64,000 bases of DNA from Xanthomonas hyacinthi (GTDB taxonomy: Bacteria > Pseudomonadota > Gammaproteobacteria > Xanthomonadales > Xanthomonadaceae), in assembly GCF_009769165.1 (NCBI RefSeq), contig NZ_CP043476.1, positions 2,859,001 through 2,923,000 on the forward strand, given 5' to 3'. Below, in pieces: positions 18,244 to 27,019 of the stretch (the stretch's first letter is position 1; every line of letters starts with the position of its first letter). The notes under the pieces were generated by a model. That model was not told where the DNA came from. It worked only from the letters and a program-made list of their open reading frames with translations, and did not search any database. The translations under genes and the position numbers were made by a program.

Positions 18244-19322
18244 TTCGGCTCCCCTGGTTTCGCGCCGCCGTCCTGGTGCTGGGCTGCGTCTTGGCCCATC
18301 ACGCGGTGGCCGCGCCCGGCGACATCCGCCGCTTTCCTGCGCAGGGCGGCGCCGAAGCGCAGCTGTGCATCCAGGGCTCGACCGACATCGAGGTGTTCGC
18401 CGCGCTGATCGGCGACTACCAGCGGCTGCACCCGCGCACCGAGGTGGTGTACCAGGACGTGATCGCCTGGGACATGTACCAGCGCTACCTGCATCCGCGG
18501 CCCGGCGCGCGCTGTGCCGACCTGCTGATCAGCGTCAGCATGGACCTGCAGACCAAGCTGGTGAACGACGGCCACGCGCTCGCGCACCGTTCGCCGCAGA
18601 CCGAGGCGCTGCCGGCGTGGGCGCAATGGCGGCACGAAGCGTTCGCGATCAGCTACGAGCCGGTGGCGATCGTCTACAACAAGGCGCGGCTGCCGGCGGC
18701 GCAGGTGCCGCGCACGCGCCGCCAGTTGCTGGAACTGCTGCGCGCGCCGGGCCTGCCGCTGCGCGGCAGGATCGGCACCTACGATGTGGAGCGCAGTGGC
18801 GTGGGCTATCTGTTCGCGACCCAGGACGGGCAGATCGGCAGCATGGCCGGCGCGTTGCTGGCGGCGATGGGCGACAACCAGGTGCTGCTGGAGGAACGCA
18901 CCGGGGTGCTGCTGGACCGGGTCAGCCGCGGCGAATTGCTATTGGCCTACAACGTGCTCGGTTCCTACGCGCAGGCGCGGATCGACGCCGGCGCGCCGCT
19001 GGCGATCGTGCAGCCGGAGGACTACACCCTGGTCGCGCTGCGCACCGCGGTGATTCCGCGCGATACGCCGCACGCGGCCGAGGCGCGCCGTTTTCTCGAT
19101 TACCTGCTGTCGCCGCGCGGCCAGCAGGTGCTGTCGCGCGAGGCGCGGCTCAAGCCGATCCTGCCGGGGGCCGGCGGCACGGGCGCCGCAGCGCCGGCGC
19201 CGGCGCCGGCGCTGCGTCCGATCGCGCTGGGGCCGGGCTTGCTGGTGTACCTGGACGCGCTCAAGCGCCGCCAGTTCCTGGACGCCTGGCGCAGCAGCAT
19301 GCGCCGCCATCCGCCGCGCTGA
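18240..19322 (+). CDS. Periplasmic substrate-binding protein (ABC type), probable sensor accessory
   Basis: A 360-residue type-2 periplasmic binding protein with a signal peptide (about residues 1-28). It shows the mixed alpha/beta pattern of iron/polyamine-type binding proteins (CIQGSTDIEVFAALIGDYQR, YEPVAIVYNKARLP, RRFLDYLLSPRGQQVLS). An Ala/Pro stretch (GAAAPAPAPALRP) comes before the last 40 residues. Its start overlaps the kinase stop as ATGA, and no ABC permease or ATPase is nearby. It more likely presents a ligand to the kinase than feeds a transporter, as proposed for similar kinase-linked proteins; that is inference. Confidence 0.78.
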   Translation: MIRLPWFRAAVLVLGCVLAHHAVAAPGDIRRFPAQGGAEAQLCIQGSTDIEVFAALIGDYQRLHPRTEVVYQDVIAWDMYQRYLHPRPGARCADLLISVSMDLQTKLVNDGHALAHRSPQTEALPAWAQWRHEAFAISYEPVAIVYNKARLPAAQVPRTRRQLLELLRAPGLPLRGRIGTYDVERSGVGYLFATQDGQIGSMAGALLAAMGDNQVLLEERTGVLLDRVSRGELLLAYNVLGSYAQARIDAGAPLAIVQPEDYTLVALRTAVIPRDTPHAAEARRFLDYLLSPRGQQVLSREARLKPILPGAGGTGAAAPAPAPALRPIALGPGLLVYLDALKRRQFLDAWRSSMRRHPPR

Positions 19323-19346
19323 ACGCGCTGAGGCGAGGGCCGGCGC

Positions 19347-22300
19347 TCAGCGCACGAAGCGCGGCGGCCGCGCGGTGGAGTGCAGGATGCGCACGCTGTC
19401 GCCGAGGTGTTCGGGTGCGCCGCCGGCCAGCAAGGCCTGCACCCGCGGCCGGTCCGGCGCCGCGCCGGCGCCCAGCCCGACCCAGGCGTTCTTGCCGGCG
19501 CCCTTGGCCGCGTACAGGCAACGATCGGCCAGGCCCACGCTCTGCTCCCAATCGCCCAGCGCCGGCCACGCCGCCAGCAGCGGCCACGGCGCGAAGCCGA
19601 TCGAGCAGGTCAGTAGCAGTTCGCGCTGTTCCAGGGCGAACCGGTGCGCGGCCACCGCCGTGCGCAGGCGCTCGGCCAGGGCCTCGGCCGCGCCATCGCG
19701 ATGCAGGCGGGCGACCAGCAGGAATTCCTCGCCACCCCAGCGCACCAGCAGGTCGCGTTCGCCGCACAGTGCGCGCAGGCTGTCGGCGCAGTGCACCAGC
19801 GCGACGTCGCCGGCCTGGTGGCCATAGCCGTCGTTGATGCGCTTGAAGTTGTCGATGTCGATCATGAAAAAATACAGTGCGTCGGCGCTGCTGCCGGCGT
19901 CGAGCTGGGCGCGCAGCGCCGGGCATTCGCGGGCCAGCCAGTCCTGCAGTTCGCGGCGGTTGGGGACCAGGGTCAGCGGATCCAGGCGGGTGGCCGCCTC
20001 CAGCCGCGCATTGCTCTGCAGCAGCTGCTGGTTGGCGCGCTCCAGCTGCCGCGTGCGCTCGGCGACGGTGAGGTTCAGCAGTTCCACCATGTCGCGCTCG
20101 CGATTGACCGTGCGGCGCACGCGCTGCGCGATCAGGCCGAGCAGCAGCAGGCCCAGCAGCACATAGCCGGCATAGGCCAGCGGATGCCGCCATGGCGGCG
20201 GCCGCACCTGGATCCGCAGCGTGCGCGCGGCGCCGAATTGGCCGTCGCGTCCGGCCGCCTGCACATGCAGCGTGTAGCGGTCCGGCGGCAGATGGCTGAC
20301 CGAGAACTCGCTGTGCGCCGTCTGCGGATAGATCCAGCCCTTGTGCAGGCCGTCGACCCGGTAGCGCAGGCGCGCCGTGCCCGGCGCGGTGAAGTCGATC
20401 GCGGTCATGCCCAGGGCGAACACGTTGTCGCGATAGTCCAGCGCGATGTCCTGCGCATACACCACGTCGGTCTCGGTCTGGCGCTTGCCGCCGTGGCCGC
20501 CGTGGCCGCCTTCGCCGGCGTCGAGCACGCGCAGGTCGGTCAGCACCGCGCGCGCCGGCGTGCTGCGCAGCGGCAGCTTGCGCGGGTCGATCACGTCGAC
20601 GCCTTGCGTGCCGCCGAAATACAGCAGGCCGCGGCTGTCGCGGTAGCCTTGGCCGCTGTTGTATTCCTGGTTCTGCAGGCCGTCGCGGCTGCCCAGGTTC
20701 TGCACGATGCGGGTGGCCGGATCGAGCACGCTCAGGCCGTTGTTGGTGCTCAGCCACAGCCGTCCCCGCGGATCCGGCAGGATGGTGTAGACGACGTTGC
20801 TGCTCAGGCCTTCGCGGTCGGTGTAGCGCTCGGCGAGGTCGTGCTTCAGGTCCACCCGGTACAGCCCGCCGGAGAACGTGCCCACCCACAGCACGCCGTC
20901 CTTCTCGTACAGCGACCACACTGATGCGTACACGCCGGCACCGCCCGGCCGGTAGGGTTCGGCCGCGCGATCGCCGCGCATGCGCCACAGGCCGCAGTCG
21001 TTGCAGCCGATCCACAGCGTACCTTCCTCGTCGCGGTACAGCCGGGTCAGTGCGCGCCCGGCCAGCGGCGCCCAGCGCGGGTCGTCCTGCACGCGCCCGC
21101 CGACCACCCGGGTCAGGCCGCGGCGGGTGGCGATCCACAGTGTGTCGCCTTCCAGCAGCAGGTCGTTGACGTGGGCGTCGGCCAACCCGTCCAGGCGCGC
21201 CAGCGCACCGTGGCGGCGGAGGCGCCAGAGGCCGTGGTGGGTTCCCAGCCACCAGCCGTCGCGGTCGGCGGCGATGGCGCGCATCGCGCGTGTCGCCAGC
21301 GCCGGCGGCACGCGCCAGGGTGCGCGCCCGTGGTCGCGCATCAGCAGCCCCTGGTCGGTGCCGATCAGCATGCGCGCGCCGTCGCGCCAGATGCTGCGCA
21401 CGCTGGCATTGGGCCAGTCGCGGACGTCGCTGAGGCCTTCTTCGTCGTTGCGGATCACCGCGGACAGTGGCCGCACCCGGTACAGCCCGCCGGTGTAGGT
21501 GCCGATCCACCAGGTGCCGCTGCCGTCCTGGTAGAAGCGGGTGATGCTGCTGTGTGGCGGCACATCGAAGCTCAGCCGCCGCGGCGCGGCCGCATCCTTC
21601 TTGTCCAATTGCGTCACCGTCGCGTTGCTGGAACCGACCAGGACCCGCCCGTCGGCGAGCCGGATCAACGCGCTGACGTCGCTGCCGTCGGTCAGCAACT
21701 GCTGCGTGCTCCAGTGCGCCAGCACCGCGCCTTGCGCATCGAGCTTGAACAGTCCGGCGTTGGCCGAGGCCAGCCACAGCCCTTCCGCTCCGGATTGCAG
21801 GCCCACGCATTCGTCGATGCCCGGCGGCGCGGGCAGCGCCTGGCGCGCGGCCGCGCTGAGCAGCCATAGCCGGCAGTGCCGGTCCAGCGCCACCGCGCGC
21901 TGGCCGTCGGGCATCCAGGCCAGCCCGACCACCGGTGCATCGCCGCCCAGCGGCAGCACCCGGCTCAGCGCCGCATCGACGTGATCGATGCCGTGCTCGG
22001 TGCCGAGCCAGGCGCCGCCCTGCGGATCGATCAGGATGTTCATCACCCGGTTGTGCGACAGGCCTTGGGCCACGCCCAGCCGATGCCGCCGCCAGGTGGT
22101 CAGTTCGATCACTTCCAGGCCGGCGTCGTTGCTGCCCAGCCACAGCCGGGTAGCGCGCGCCTCGAAGGCGAGGCTGTCGAGGCTGCTGCTGAGCAGGCTC
22201 TGCCGGTCGCTGGCGCCGAGTTCGTGCCGATAGACCCGGAAACGGTGGCCGTCGAAGCGATTCAGGCCCTCCTGCGTGGCGATCCACAGGAATCCCTGGT

Positions 22301-22520
22301 CGTCGTTCTGCAGCGCGGTGATGGTGAGCTGCGACAGGCCGTCGTCCAGGCCGAAATGTTCCAGGCTGCCGGGCAACTCGGCATCGTCGCTGGCGCTGGC
22401 GCTGGCGCTGGCGACCGGCACGGCCACGGCCGTGCCCGGCGCCAGCAGCGCCGCCAGCAGCGCGCAACGGCACGCGGCCGGGCGCAGGCCTCGCAGCAGG
22501 GTCGAAAGGGTATGGATCAC
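19347..22520 (-). CDS. Two-component-regulator propeller sensor with GGDEF (diguanylate cyclase) domain
   Basis: A 1057-residue membrane protein. The GTG start gives a signal peptide (about 1-33) followed by a Ser/Ala repeat linker (VASASASASD). Reg_prop repeats (GFLWIATQEGLNRFDG, GTLWIGCNDCGLWRM, GRLWLSTNNGLSVLD and others) form two likely seven-bladed propellers, then a Y_Y_Y domain, one membrane helix (YAGYVLLGLLLLGLIAQRV), a coiled coil and a cytoplasmic GGDEF domain. The active site reads RWGGEEF and the substrate loop FFMIDIDNFKRINDGYGH, so c-di-GMP synthesis is expected. The ligand is unknown. A related protein lies at 48606-51611. Confidence 0.88.
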   Translation of the reverse strand: MIHTLSTLLRGLRPAACRCALLAALLAPGTAVAVPVASASASASDDAELPGSLEHFGLDDGLSQLTITALQNDDQGFLWIATQEGLNRFDGHRFRVYRHELGASDRQSLLSSSLDSLAFEARATRLWLGSNDAGLEVIELTTWRRHRLGVAQGLSHNRVMNILIDPQGGAWLGTEHGIDHVDAALSRVLPLGGDAPVVGLAWMPDGQRAVALDRHCRLWLLSAAARQALPAPPGIDECVGLQSGAEGLWLASANAGLFKLDAQGAVLAHWSTQQLLTDGSDVSALIRLADGRVLVGSSNATVTQLDKKDAAAPRRLSFDVPPHSSITRFYQDGSGTWWIGTYTGGLYRVRPLSAVIRNDEEGLSDVRDWPNASVRSIWRDGARMLIGTDQGLLMRDHGRAPWRVPPALATRAMRAIAADRDGWWLGTHHGLWRLRRHGALARLDGLADAHVNDLLLEGDTLWIATRRGLTRVVGGRVQDDPRWAPLAGRALTRLYRDEEGTLWIGCNDCGLWRMRGDRAAEPYRPGGAGVYASVWSLYEKDGVLWVGTFSGGLYRVDLKHDLAERYTDREGLSSNVVYTILPDPRGRLWLSTNNGLSVLDPATRIVQNLGSRDGLQNQEYNSGQGYRDSRGLLYFGGTQGVDVIDPRKLPLRSTPARAVLTDLRVLDAGEGGHGGHGGKRQTETDVVYAQDIALDYRDNVFALGMTAIDFTAPGTARLRYRVDGLHKGWIYPQTAHSEFSVSHLPPDRYTLHVQAAGRDGQFGAARTLRIQVRPPPWRHPLAYAGYVLLGLLLLGLIAQRVRRTVNRERDMVELLNLTVAERTRQLERANQQLLQSNARLEAATRLDPLTLVPNRRELQDWLARECPALRAQLDAGSSADALYFFMIDIDNFKRINDGYGHQAGDVALVHCADSLRALCGERDLLVRWGGEEFLLVARLHRDGAAEALAERLRTAVAAHRFALEQRELLLTCSIGFAPWPLLAAWPALGDWEQSVGLADRCLYAAKGAGKNAWVGLGAGAAPDRPRVQALLAGGAPEHLGDSVRILHSTARPPRFVR

Positions 22521-22631
22521 GCCACGCTATCGGCTGCGGGCGCTGCGGCTTGAATGCCGCCGTTGCGCGGGGTCGCGCCGATGCCGGCGCAACAGCGGCA
22601 CGCGGGCGGCCGCGCATGCCAGACTGTCGGC

Positions 22632-23270
22632 ATGGATGCGCCCACGATCCTGGTCGCCGACGACCATCCCCTGTTCCGCGCCGCGGTGCTGCATGCGCTG
22701 CGCCAGGCCTTGCCGCGCGCGCGGGTGACCGAGGCGGCCAGCGCCGCCACGCTGGATGCCGCGCTGGCCGCGCACGCCGCCGCCGACCTGGTCCTGCTGG
22801 ATCTGGCGATGCCCGGCGCGCGCGGTTTCTCGGCGCTGCTGCACGTGCGCGGCGAACGCCCGGACGTGCCGGTGGTGGTGATCTCCTCCAACGACCACCC
22901 ACGGGTGATCCGGCGCGCGCAGCAATTCGGCGCGGCCGGCTTCATCCCCAAGTCCTCGCCGGCCGAGACCATCGGCATCGCGGTGGCGGCGGTGCTCGAC
23001 GGCGGCACCTGGTTCCCGCCGCTGACCGCGGTGCGCTCGGAGGCCGACGCGCAACTGGCCGTACGCCTGGCGCAGCTGACCCCGCAGCAGTTCCGGGTGC
23101 TGCTGTGCCTGGCCGACGGCCTGCTCAACAAGCAGATCGCCTACGAACTGGGCCTGGCCGAGAACACGGTGAAGGTGCATGTGACCGCGATCCTGAAAAA
23201 GCTCGAATGCCACAGCCGCACCCAGGCCGCGGTGCTGGTCAAGGCGCTGGAGCCGGAAGGCGAGGTCTGA
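22632..23270 (+). CDS. LuxR/NarL-family response regulator (AgmR-like)
   Basis: A 212-residue regulator with receiver domain (DDHPLF at the start, phospho-acceptor Asp in VLLDLAMPGARG, Lys in FIPKSS) and a C-terminal LuxR helix-turn-helix (LTPQQFRVLLCLADGLLNKQ, then ENTVKVHVTAILKKL). It resembles AgmR/EraR-type regulators of carbon metabolism. The start at 22632 begins one residue before the receiver domain. The hybrid kinase at 23916-26564 is a plausible partner, being next but one and convergent. Confidence 0.85.
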   Translation: MDAPTILVADDHPLFRAAVLHALRQALPRARVTEAASAATLDAALAAHAAADLVLLDLAMPGARGFSALLHVRGERPDVPVVVISSNDHPRVIRRAQQFGAAGFIPKSSPAETIGIAVAAVLDGGTWFPPLTAVRSEADAQLAVRLAQLTPQQFRVLLCLADGLLNKQIAYELGLAENTVKVHVTAILKKLECHSRTQAAVLVKALEPEGEV

Positions 23271-23364
23271 ACCGCCGCGCCGCGAGCATTTTCCGCCGCG
23301 CCCGGATACGCGATGCTATGCACTGGCGCCCGCGCTTCCTGCGGGCCGAAAGGGACCCCCGACC

Positions 23365-23706
23365 ATGCCCATCCGCAACCAGCAGATCGCCTACTACCCG
23401 TTCCTGCAGGAAATGCTGGACGACGACTATTTCCCTTCCTTCCTGGTCGGCAAGGGCCAGAAGATCCTGTTGCGGCTGTGCGAGGCGATCGAGGCGCAGG
23501 CCCCGGCCGACCTGCCGGCGCTGTACCGGCTGACCCACGCCGCCACCGAGGAATTCAACGCCCTGGCGCTGGAGTTCGAGGCGCACGACAGCGAGATCGA
23601 GACCGCCGCGCGCGACAACATCGGCGTGGACTTCCTGTACATCGCCAAGACCTACGGCTTCGACGCCGCCGACGCCGAGGAGCTGATCGCGCCGCACGAG
23701 TGGTGA
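23365..23706 (+). CDS. Small conserved protein, DUF5713-like
   Basis: A 113-residue acidic, soluble, helical protein without signal peptide or cysteine motif. The opening (NQQIAYYPFLQEMLDDDYFP, then LVGKGQKILLRLC) looks like the DUF5713 family, recognised from memory, whose function is unknown. It begins 95 bases after the response regulator on the same strand and is followed by an intergenic repeat element. Confidence 0.7.
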   Translation: MPIRNQQIAYYPFLQEMLDDDYFPSFLVGKGQKILLRLCEAIEAQAPADLPALYRLTHAATEEFNALALEFEAHDSEIETAARDNIGVDFLYIAKTYGFDAADAEELIAPHEW

Positions 23707-23739
23707 AGGGACAGGCGTCGGTGGGGCTATGCAAGCTCG

Positions 23740-23893
23740 GCTGTTCCTTCTCCCTCCGGGACCATGGCCCCTTTTCGGGGGAAGGTGCCCCGCAGGGGCG
23801 GATGAGGGTACGGGCGCGCCTCGCACACCCAACTCCGCGAGCCGCTTCGCGCCGGACCCTCACCCCAACCCCTCTCCCGACGGGAGAGGGGTG
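23740..23893. repeat. Interspersed element with CCCCTCTCCC hairpin
   Basis: The segment carries GATGAGGGTACGGGCGCG and ends in a perfect 10-bp stem (CCCCTCTCCC / GGGAGAGGGG, 23869-23891, three-base loop). A related copy lies at 42764-42855. It sits between the convergent DUF5713 and hybrid-kinase genes and could terminate both. Confidence 0.7.
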
Positions 23894-23915
23894 AATGGTC
23901 CGGTGGGAGCAGGGC

Positions 23916-26564
23916 TCAACCCCGGCGCAGCAGCATCTGCGTCATCAGGGCGCGCAGTGCCGGCGCGCGCACCGGCTTGGACAGGAAGCCCCAGTCGTGT
24001 GCCCGGGCCAGCGCGCGCAGCGCCGGGTCCGGCTCGGCGGTGACCAGGATCACCCGCGGCTCGGCGTTCCAGCGCGCGCACAACTGCACGAACAGCGACG
24101 GCCCTTCGTGCTCGCCCATGCGCACGTCCAGCAGCAGCAGCTCCGGCGCCTGCGCCGGCTGCGCCGCAGCCAGCGCCGCGTCGGGGCCGGCCGCCAGTTC
24201 CACCCGGCACGCCCAGCGTTCCAGCAGCGCGCGGCTGGCCTCGCACACGCGCGGGTCGTCGTCGATGCACCACACCCGGCAGCCGTGCAGGATCGGGTCG
24301 TCGCCGTTGTCGCTGGCCACCGCGGTCGGCGCCTGCGCCTGCGCCGCGGCGGCGGCGTCGCCCAGCGCCACGGTGACCGCGAACACGCTGCCGCGGCCGA
24401 GCTGCGAGCGCAGGCCGATGCGGTGGCCGAGCAGGCGCCCGATCCGCTCCACGATCGCCAGGCCCAGGCCGGCGCCGCGGTCGTGGGCGACGCCGTCGCC
24501 GAGGCGGCGGAACTCCTCGAAGATCTCCTGCTGCAGCGCCTCGGGGATGCCCGGACCCTGGTCGTGGACCTCGATGCGCAGACTGTCGCCGTCGCGGCGG
24601 CAGCCCAGCAGCACGCGTCCGCGCGGGGTGTAGCGCACCGCGTTGGACAGGAAGTTCTGCAGGATGCGCCGCAGCAGGGTCTCGTCGCTGCGCACCGCGG
24701 CGCGGGTGGGCAGGTAGTCCAGGCGCAGGCCGCGGTCCTGCGCGACGATGCCGAATTCGTGCGCCAGGGTCTGCAGCAGCGGGCCCAGCGCGAAGTCGCG
24801 CAGCTGCGTCTTCAGCGTGCCTGCCTCCAGCCGCGAGATGTCCAGCAGGCTGTTGAGGATCGCGTCCTGCGCGACCAGCGCGTTGTCGACGTGGTCGGCG
24901 ATCTGCCGCGCGTCGGCGTCGTGCAGCTTGCCGCGCAGCGCGGAGACGAACATGCGCGCGGCGTTGAGCGGCTGCAGCAGATCGTGCACCGCCGAGGCGA
25001 CGAAACGGGTCTTGTAGCGGTTGGCGTTCTCGGCCTCGCGCTTGGCAGCGGCCAGGTCGCGAGTGCGCTCGGCGACGCGGTGCTCCAGCGCGTCGGCCAG
25101 CGAGCGCAGTTCGCGCGCGGCGTTCTTGTAGCTGGTGATGTCGGCATAGCTGGTGACGAAGCCGCCGTCGGGCAGCGGATTGCCGCGGATCTCCAGCACC
25201 GTGCCGTCGTCCTTCTCGCTCTCGCGCATGTGCGGGCGGCCGCTGCGCAGGTGGTCCAGGCGGCGCTGGATCGCCGCCTCCACCGGGCCGGGACCGAGCA
25301 GGCCGCGGCGCGCGTTGTAGCGGAACACCTCCTCGATCGGGCGGCCGATGCGGATCAGCTCCGGCGGGAAGCGGAAGATCTCCAGGTAGCGCGAATTCCA
25401 CGCCACCAGGCGCAGCTGCGCATCGATGATCACCACGCCCTGCGGCAGATGCTCCAGGCTGCGGCTGAGGCCGGTATCGGCCTGCTGCGCGGCCTGCACC
25501 ACGCCGTCCTGCGCGGTACGCAGTTCCTGCGCGTGCTGTTGCAGCAGCGATTCCAGTTCGCGCCGGCTGCGCTGGCGCAGCCGCGCCAGGCGCTGGCGCT
25601 GCTGGAACAGCAGGCCCAGGAACACCAGCGCCAGCCAGATCCCGGCCGCGGCCAGCGCGGCGGCGCGGCCGGCGGCGCGGCTGCCGCCGATGTCGTGCAG
25701 CAGGTGCAGGCGCCAGCCGCGCTCCGGCAGCGCCATGCTCTGCCACAGCAGCGGCGCGCGCTGCGCCGGTGCGTCGATGCGCATCACCTGGCCGCCGTCG
25801 TCCAGCGTGGCCAGGCTGCGCCGCTGCGCCGGCAGCAAGGTCTGCCGGGCGTATTGGCGGGTGGCGAGCAGTTCCTCGCGTTCGCGCGCGCTCAGCGGCT
25901 GCAACTGGCGATAGCGCCAGGCGTCGCGGCTGGACAGGAACACCACCCCGTGGCGGTCGCTGACCAGTACCACGTCGGGCACGCGCAGCCATTCGCGTTC
26001 CAATGCGGCCAGCTCGATCTTGATCACGATCACGCCGAGGGTGCGGCCGGCGTCGTTGCGGATCGCCTGCGACAGGAAATAGCCGGGCACGCCGGTGGTC
26101 ATGCCGATGCCGTAGAAACGGCCGCTGCCCTGCGCCAGCGCCTGCTTCACGTAGGGGCGGAAGCTGTAGTCGGCGCCGACGTTGCTGCTGGCCAGGCGCC
26201 AGTTGCTGGCGGCCACGGCGATGCCGCTGGCGTCGATCAGGGTCAGCGTCGAGGAGCGGGTGACGTCGTTGGCGCGTTCCAGCTTCAGGTTCAGCCGCTG
26301 GTGCGCGGCCGCGTCCAGCGGCTGGGTCAGTGCGTTGCGCAGTTCCGGATCCAGCGCCAGCACCTGCGGCAGGGTGCGGTAGCGGTCGATGCGCTGCTGC
26401 AGGGTCTGCGCGTACAGCTCCAGCTGCTGGCGCAGTTGCCGGCTCTCGGCGCGCCGCGCGCGCTGTTCGGCGAAATGCCCGGCCGACAGCATCGCCAGCG
26501 CCATGCCGCCGCCGACGGCGATCAACAGCAGGGCGAGGCGGCGATAGCGCGAGGCGGGATGCAT
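23916..26564 (-). CDS. Hybrid sensor histidine kinase with periplasmic sensor, PAS, kinase and receiver domains
   Basis: An 882-residue membrane protein: helix at 10-28, periplasmic Cache-like sensor (about 45-295) of DctB type, second helix at about 302-320, coiled coil, PAS domain (about 365-480), HisKA with phospho-acceptor His527 in SAVHDLLQPLNAARMF, HATPase (NFLSNAVRYT, DQGPGIP, GAGLGLAIVERIG) and a C-terminal receiver with DDDP and LLLDVRMG. The His-box is of the HDLLQPL kind found in NahK/ExaS-like hybrid kinases. The AgmR-like regulator upstream may be the output partner. The start at 26564 leaves a short cytoplasmic N-terminus before the first helix. Confidence 0.87.
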   Translation of the reverse strand: MHPASRYRRLALLLIAVGGGMALAMLSAGHFAEQRARRAESRQLRQQLELYAQTLQQRIDRYRTLPQVLALDPELRNALTQPLDAAAHQRLNLKLERANDVTRSSTLTLIDASGIAVAASNWRLASSNVGADYSFRPYVKQALAQGSGRFYGIGMTTGVPGYFLSQAIRNDAGRTLGVIVIKIELAALEREWLRVPDVVLVSDRHGVVFLSSRDAWRYRQLQPLSAREREELLATRQYARQTLLPAQRRSLATLDDGGQVMRIDAPAQRAPLLWQSMALPERGWRLHLLHDIGGSRAAGRAAALAAAGIWLALVFLGLLFQQRQRLARLRQRSRRELESLLQQHAQELRTAQDGVVQAAQQADTGLSRSLEHLPQGVVIIDAQLRLVAWNSRYLEIFRFPPELIRIGRPIEEVFRYNARRGLLGPGPVEAAIQRRLDHLRSGRPHMRESEKDDGTVLEIRGNPLPDGGFVTSYADITSYKNAARELRSLADALEHRVAERTRDLAAAKREAENANRYKTRFVASAVHDLLQPLNAARMFVSALRGKLHDADARQIADHVDNALVAQDAILNSLLDISRLEAGTLKTQLRDFALGPLLQTLAHEFGIVAQDRGLRLDYLPTRAAVRSDETLLRRILQNFLSNAVRYTPRGRVLLGCRRDGDSLRIEVHDQGPGIPEALQQEIFEEFRRLGDGVAHDRGAGLGLAIVERIGRLLGHRIGLRSQLGRGSVFAVTVALGDAAAAAQAQAPTAVASDNGDDPILHGCRVWCIDDDPRVCEASRALLERWACRVELAAGPDAALAAAQPAQAPELLLLDVRMGEHEGPSLFVQLCARWNAEPRVILVTAEPDPALRALARAHDWGFLSKPVRAPALRALMTQMLLRRG

Positions 26565-27019
26565 GCGGGGCCGCGGTCAGTACGCTGGCGCACCAGCTTA
26601 GCGGCAGTCTGCGCCGCAGCTGCGCTCGGCGCCATTCCGCCCGCCAGCAATCGGCGATTGTCGGGAATGGGGCGATCCATGGGGGCGTGCGCGCAAGACA
26701 GCGGCCGCCGCGCCAGTCACTCGCCATCTCCCGATACGGGAGGTGGTCGCCGGCCGCACGGGAACCGCGCACGCCGCGCTTGGCCGGCCTGCCTCGCGCG
26801 GGCCGCCGCCGCCGGCAGTGCTGCGGGCGGGTCGTGTGCGGTCGCGCGCACCATGCTGCAGAAGGCGAAGCAAGCGCGGACCGCGGCCGCGCGGCGATCT
26901 GCGCCCGCCCGCGCAGCCACGCCGCTGCCTGCGTCAGCTGCCCGGGCGGGCAGTGCGGTGCGAGGGTTCGCTAGCGGCCCGGATGCGCTGCCGGCGTGGC
27001 CGGGCAGGCGCGGGAAATG
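26565..27019. other. Intergenic, no gene recognised
   Basis: About 455 bases between the kinase start and the 3' end of the next gene. Open frames here are GC-driven and have no domain-like sequence or ribosome-binding site. The kinase promoter must lie at the left end. No strong terminator hairpin was found. Confidence 0.5.

Noticed and set aside
19261..22902. 1213-codon frame overlapping the propeller-GGDEF gene
   Set aside because: Arg/Ala/Pro-rich out-of-frame reading of the real gene with no motifs.
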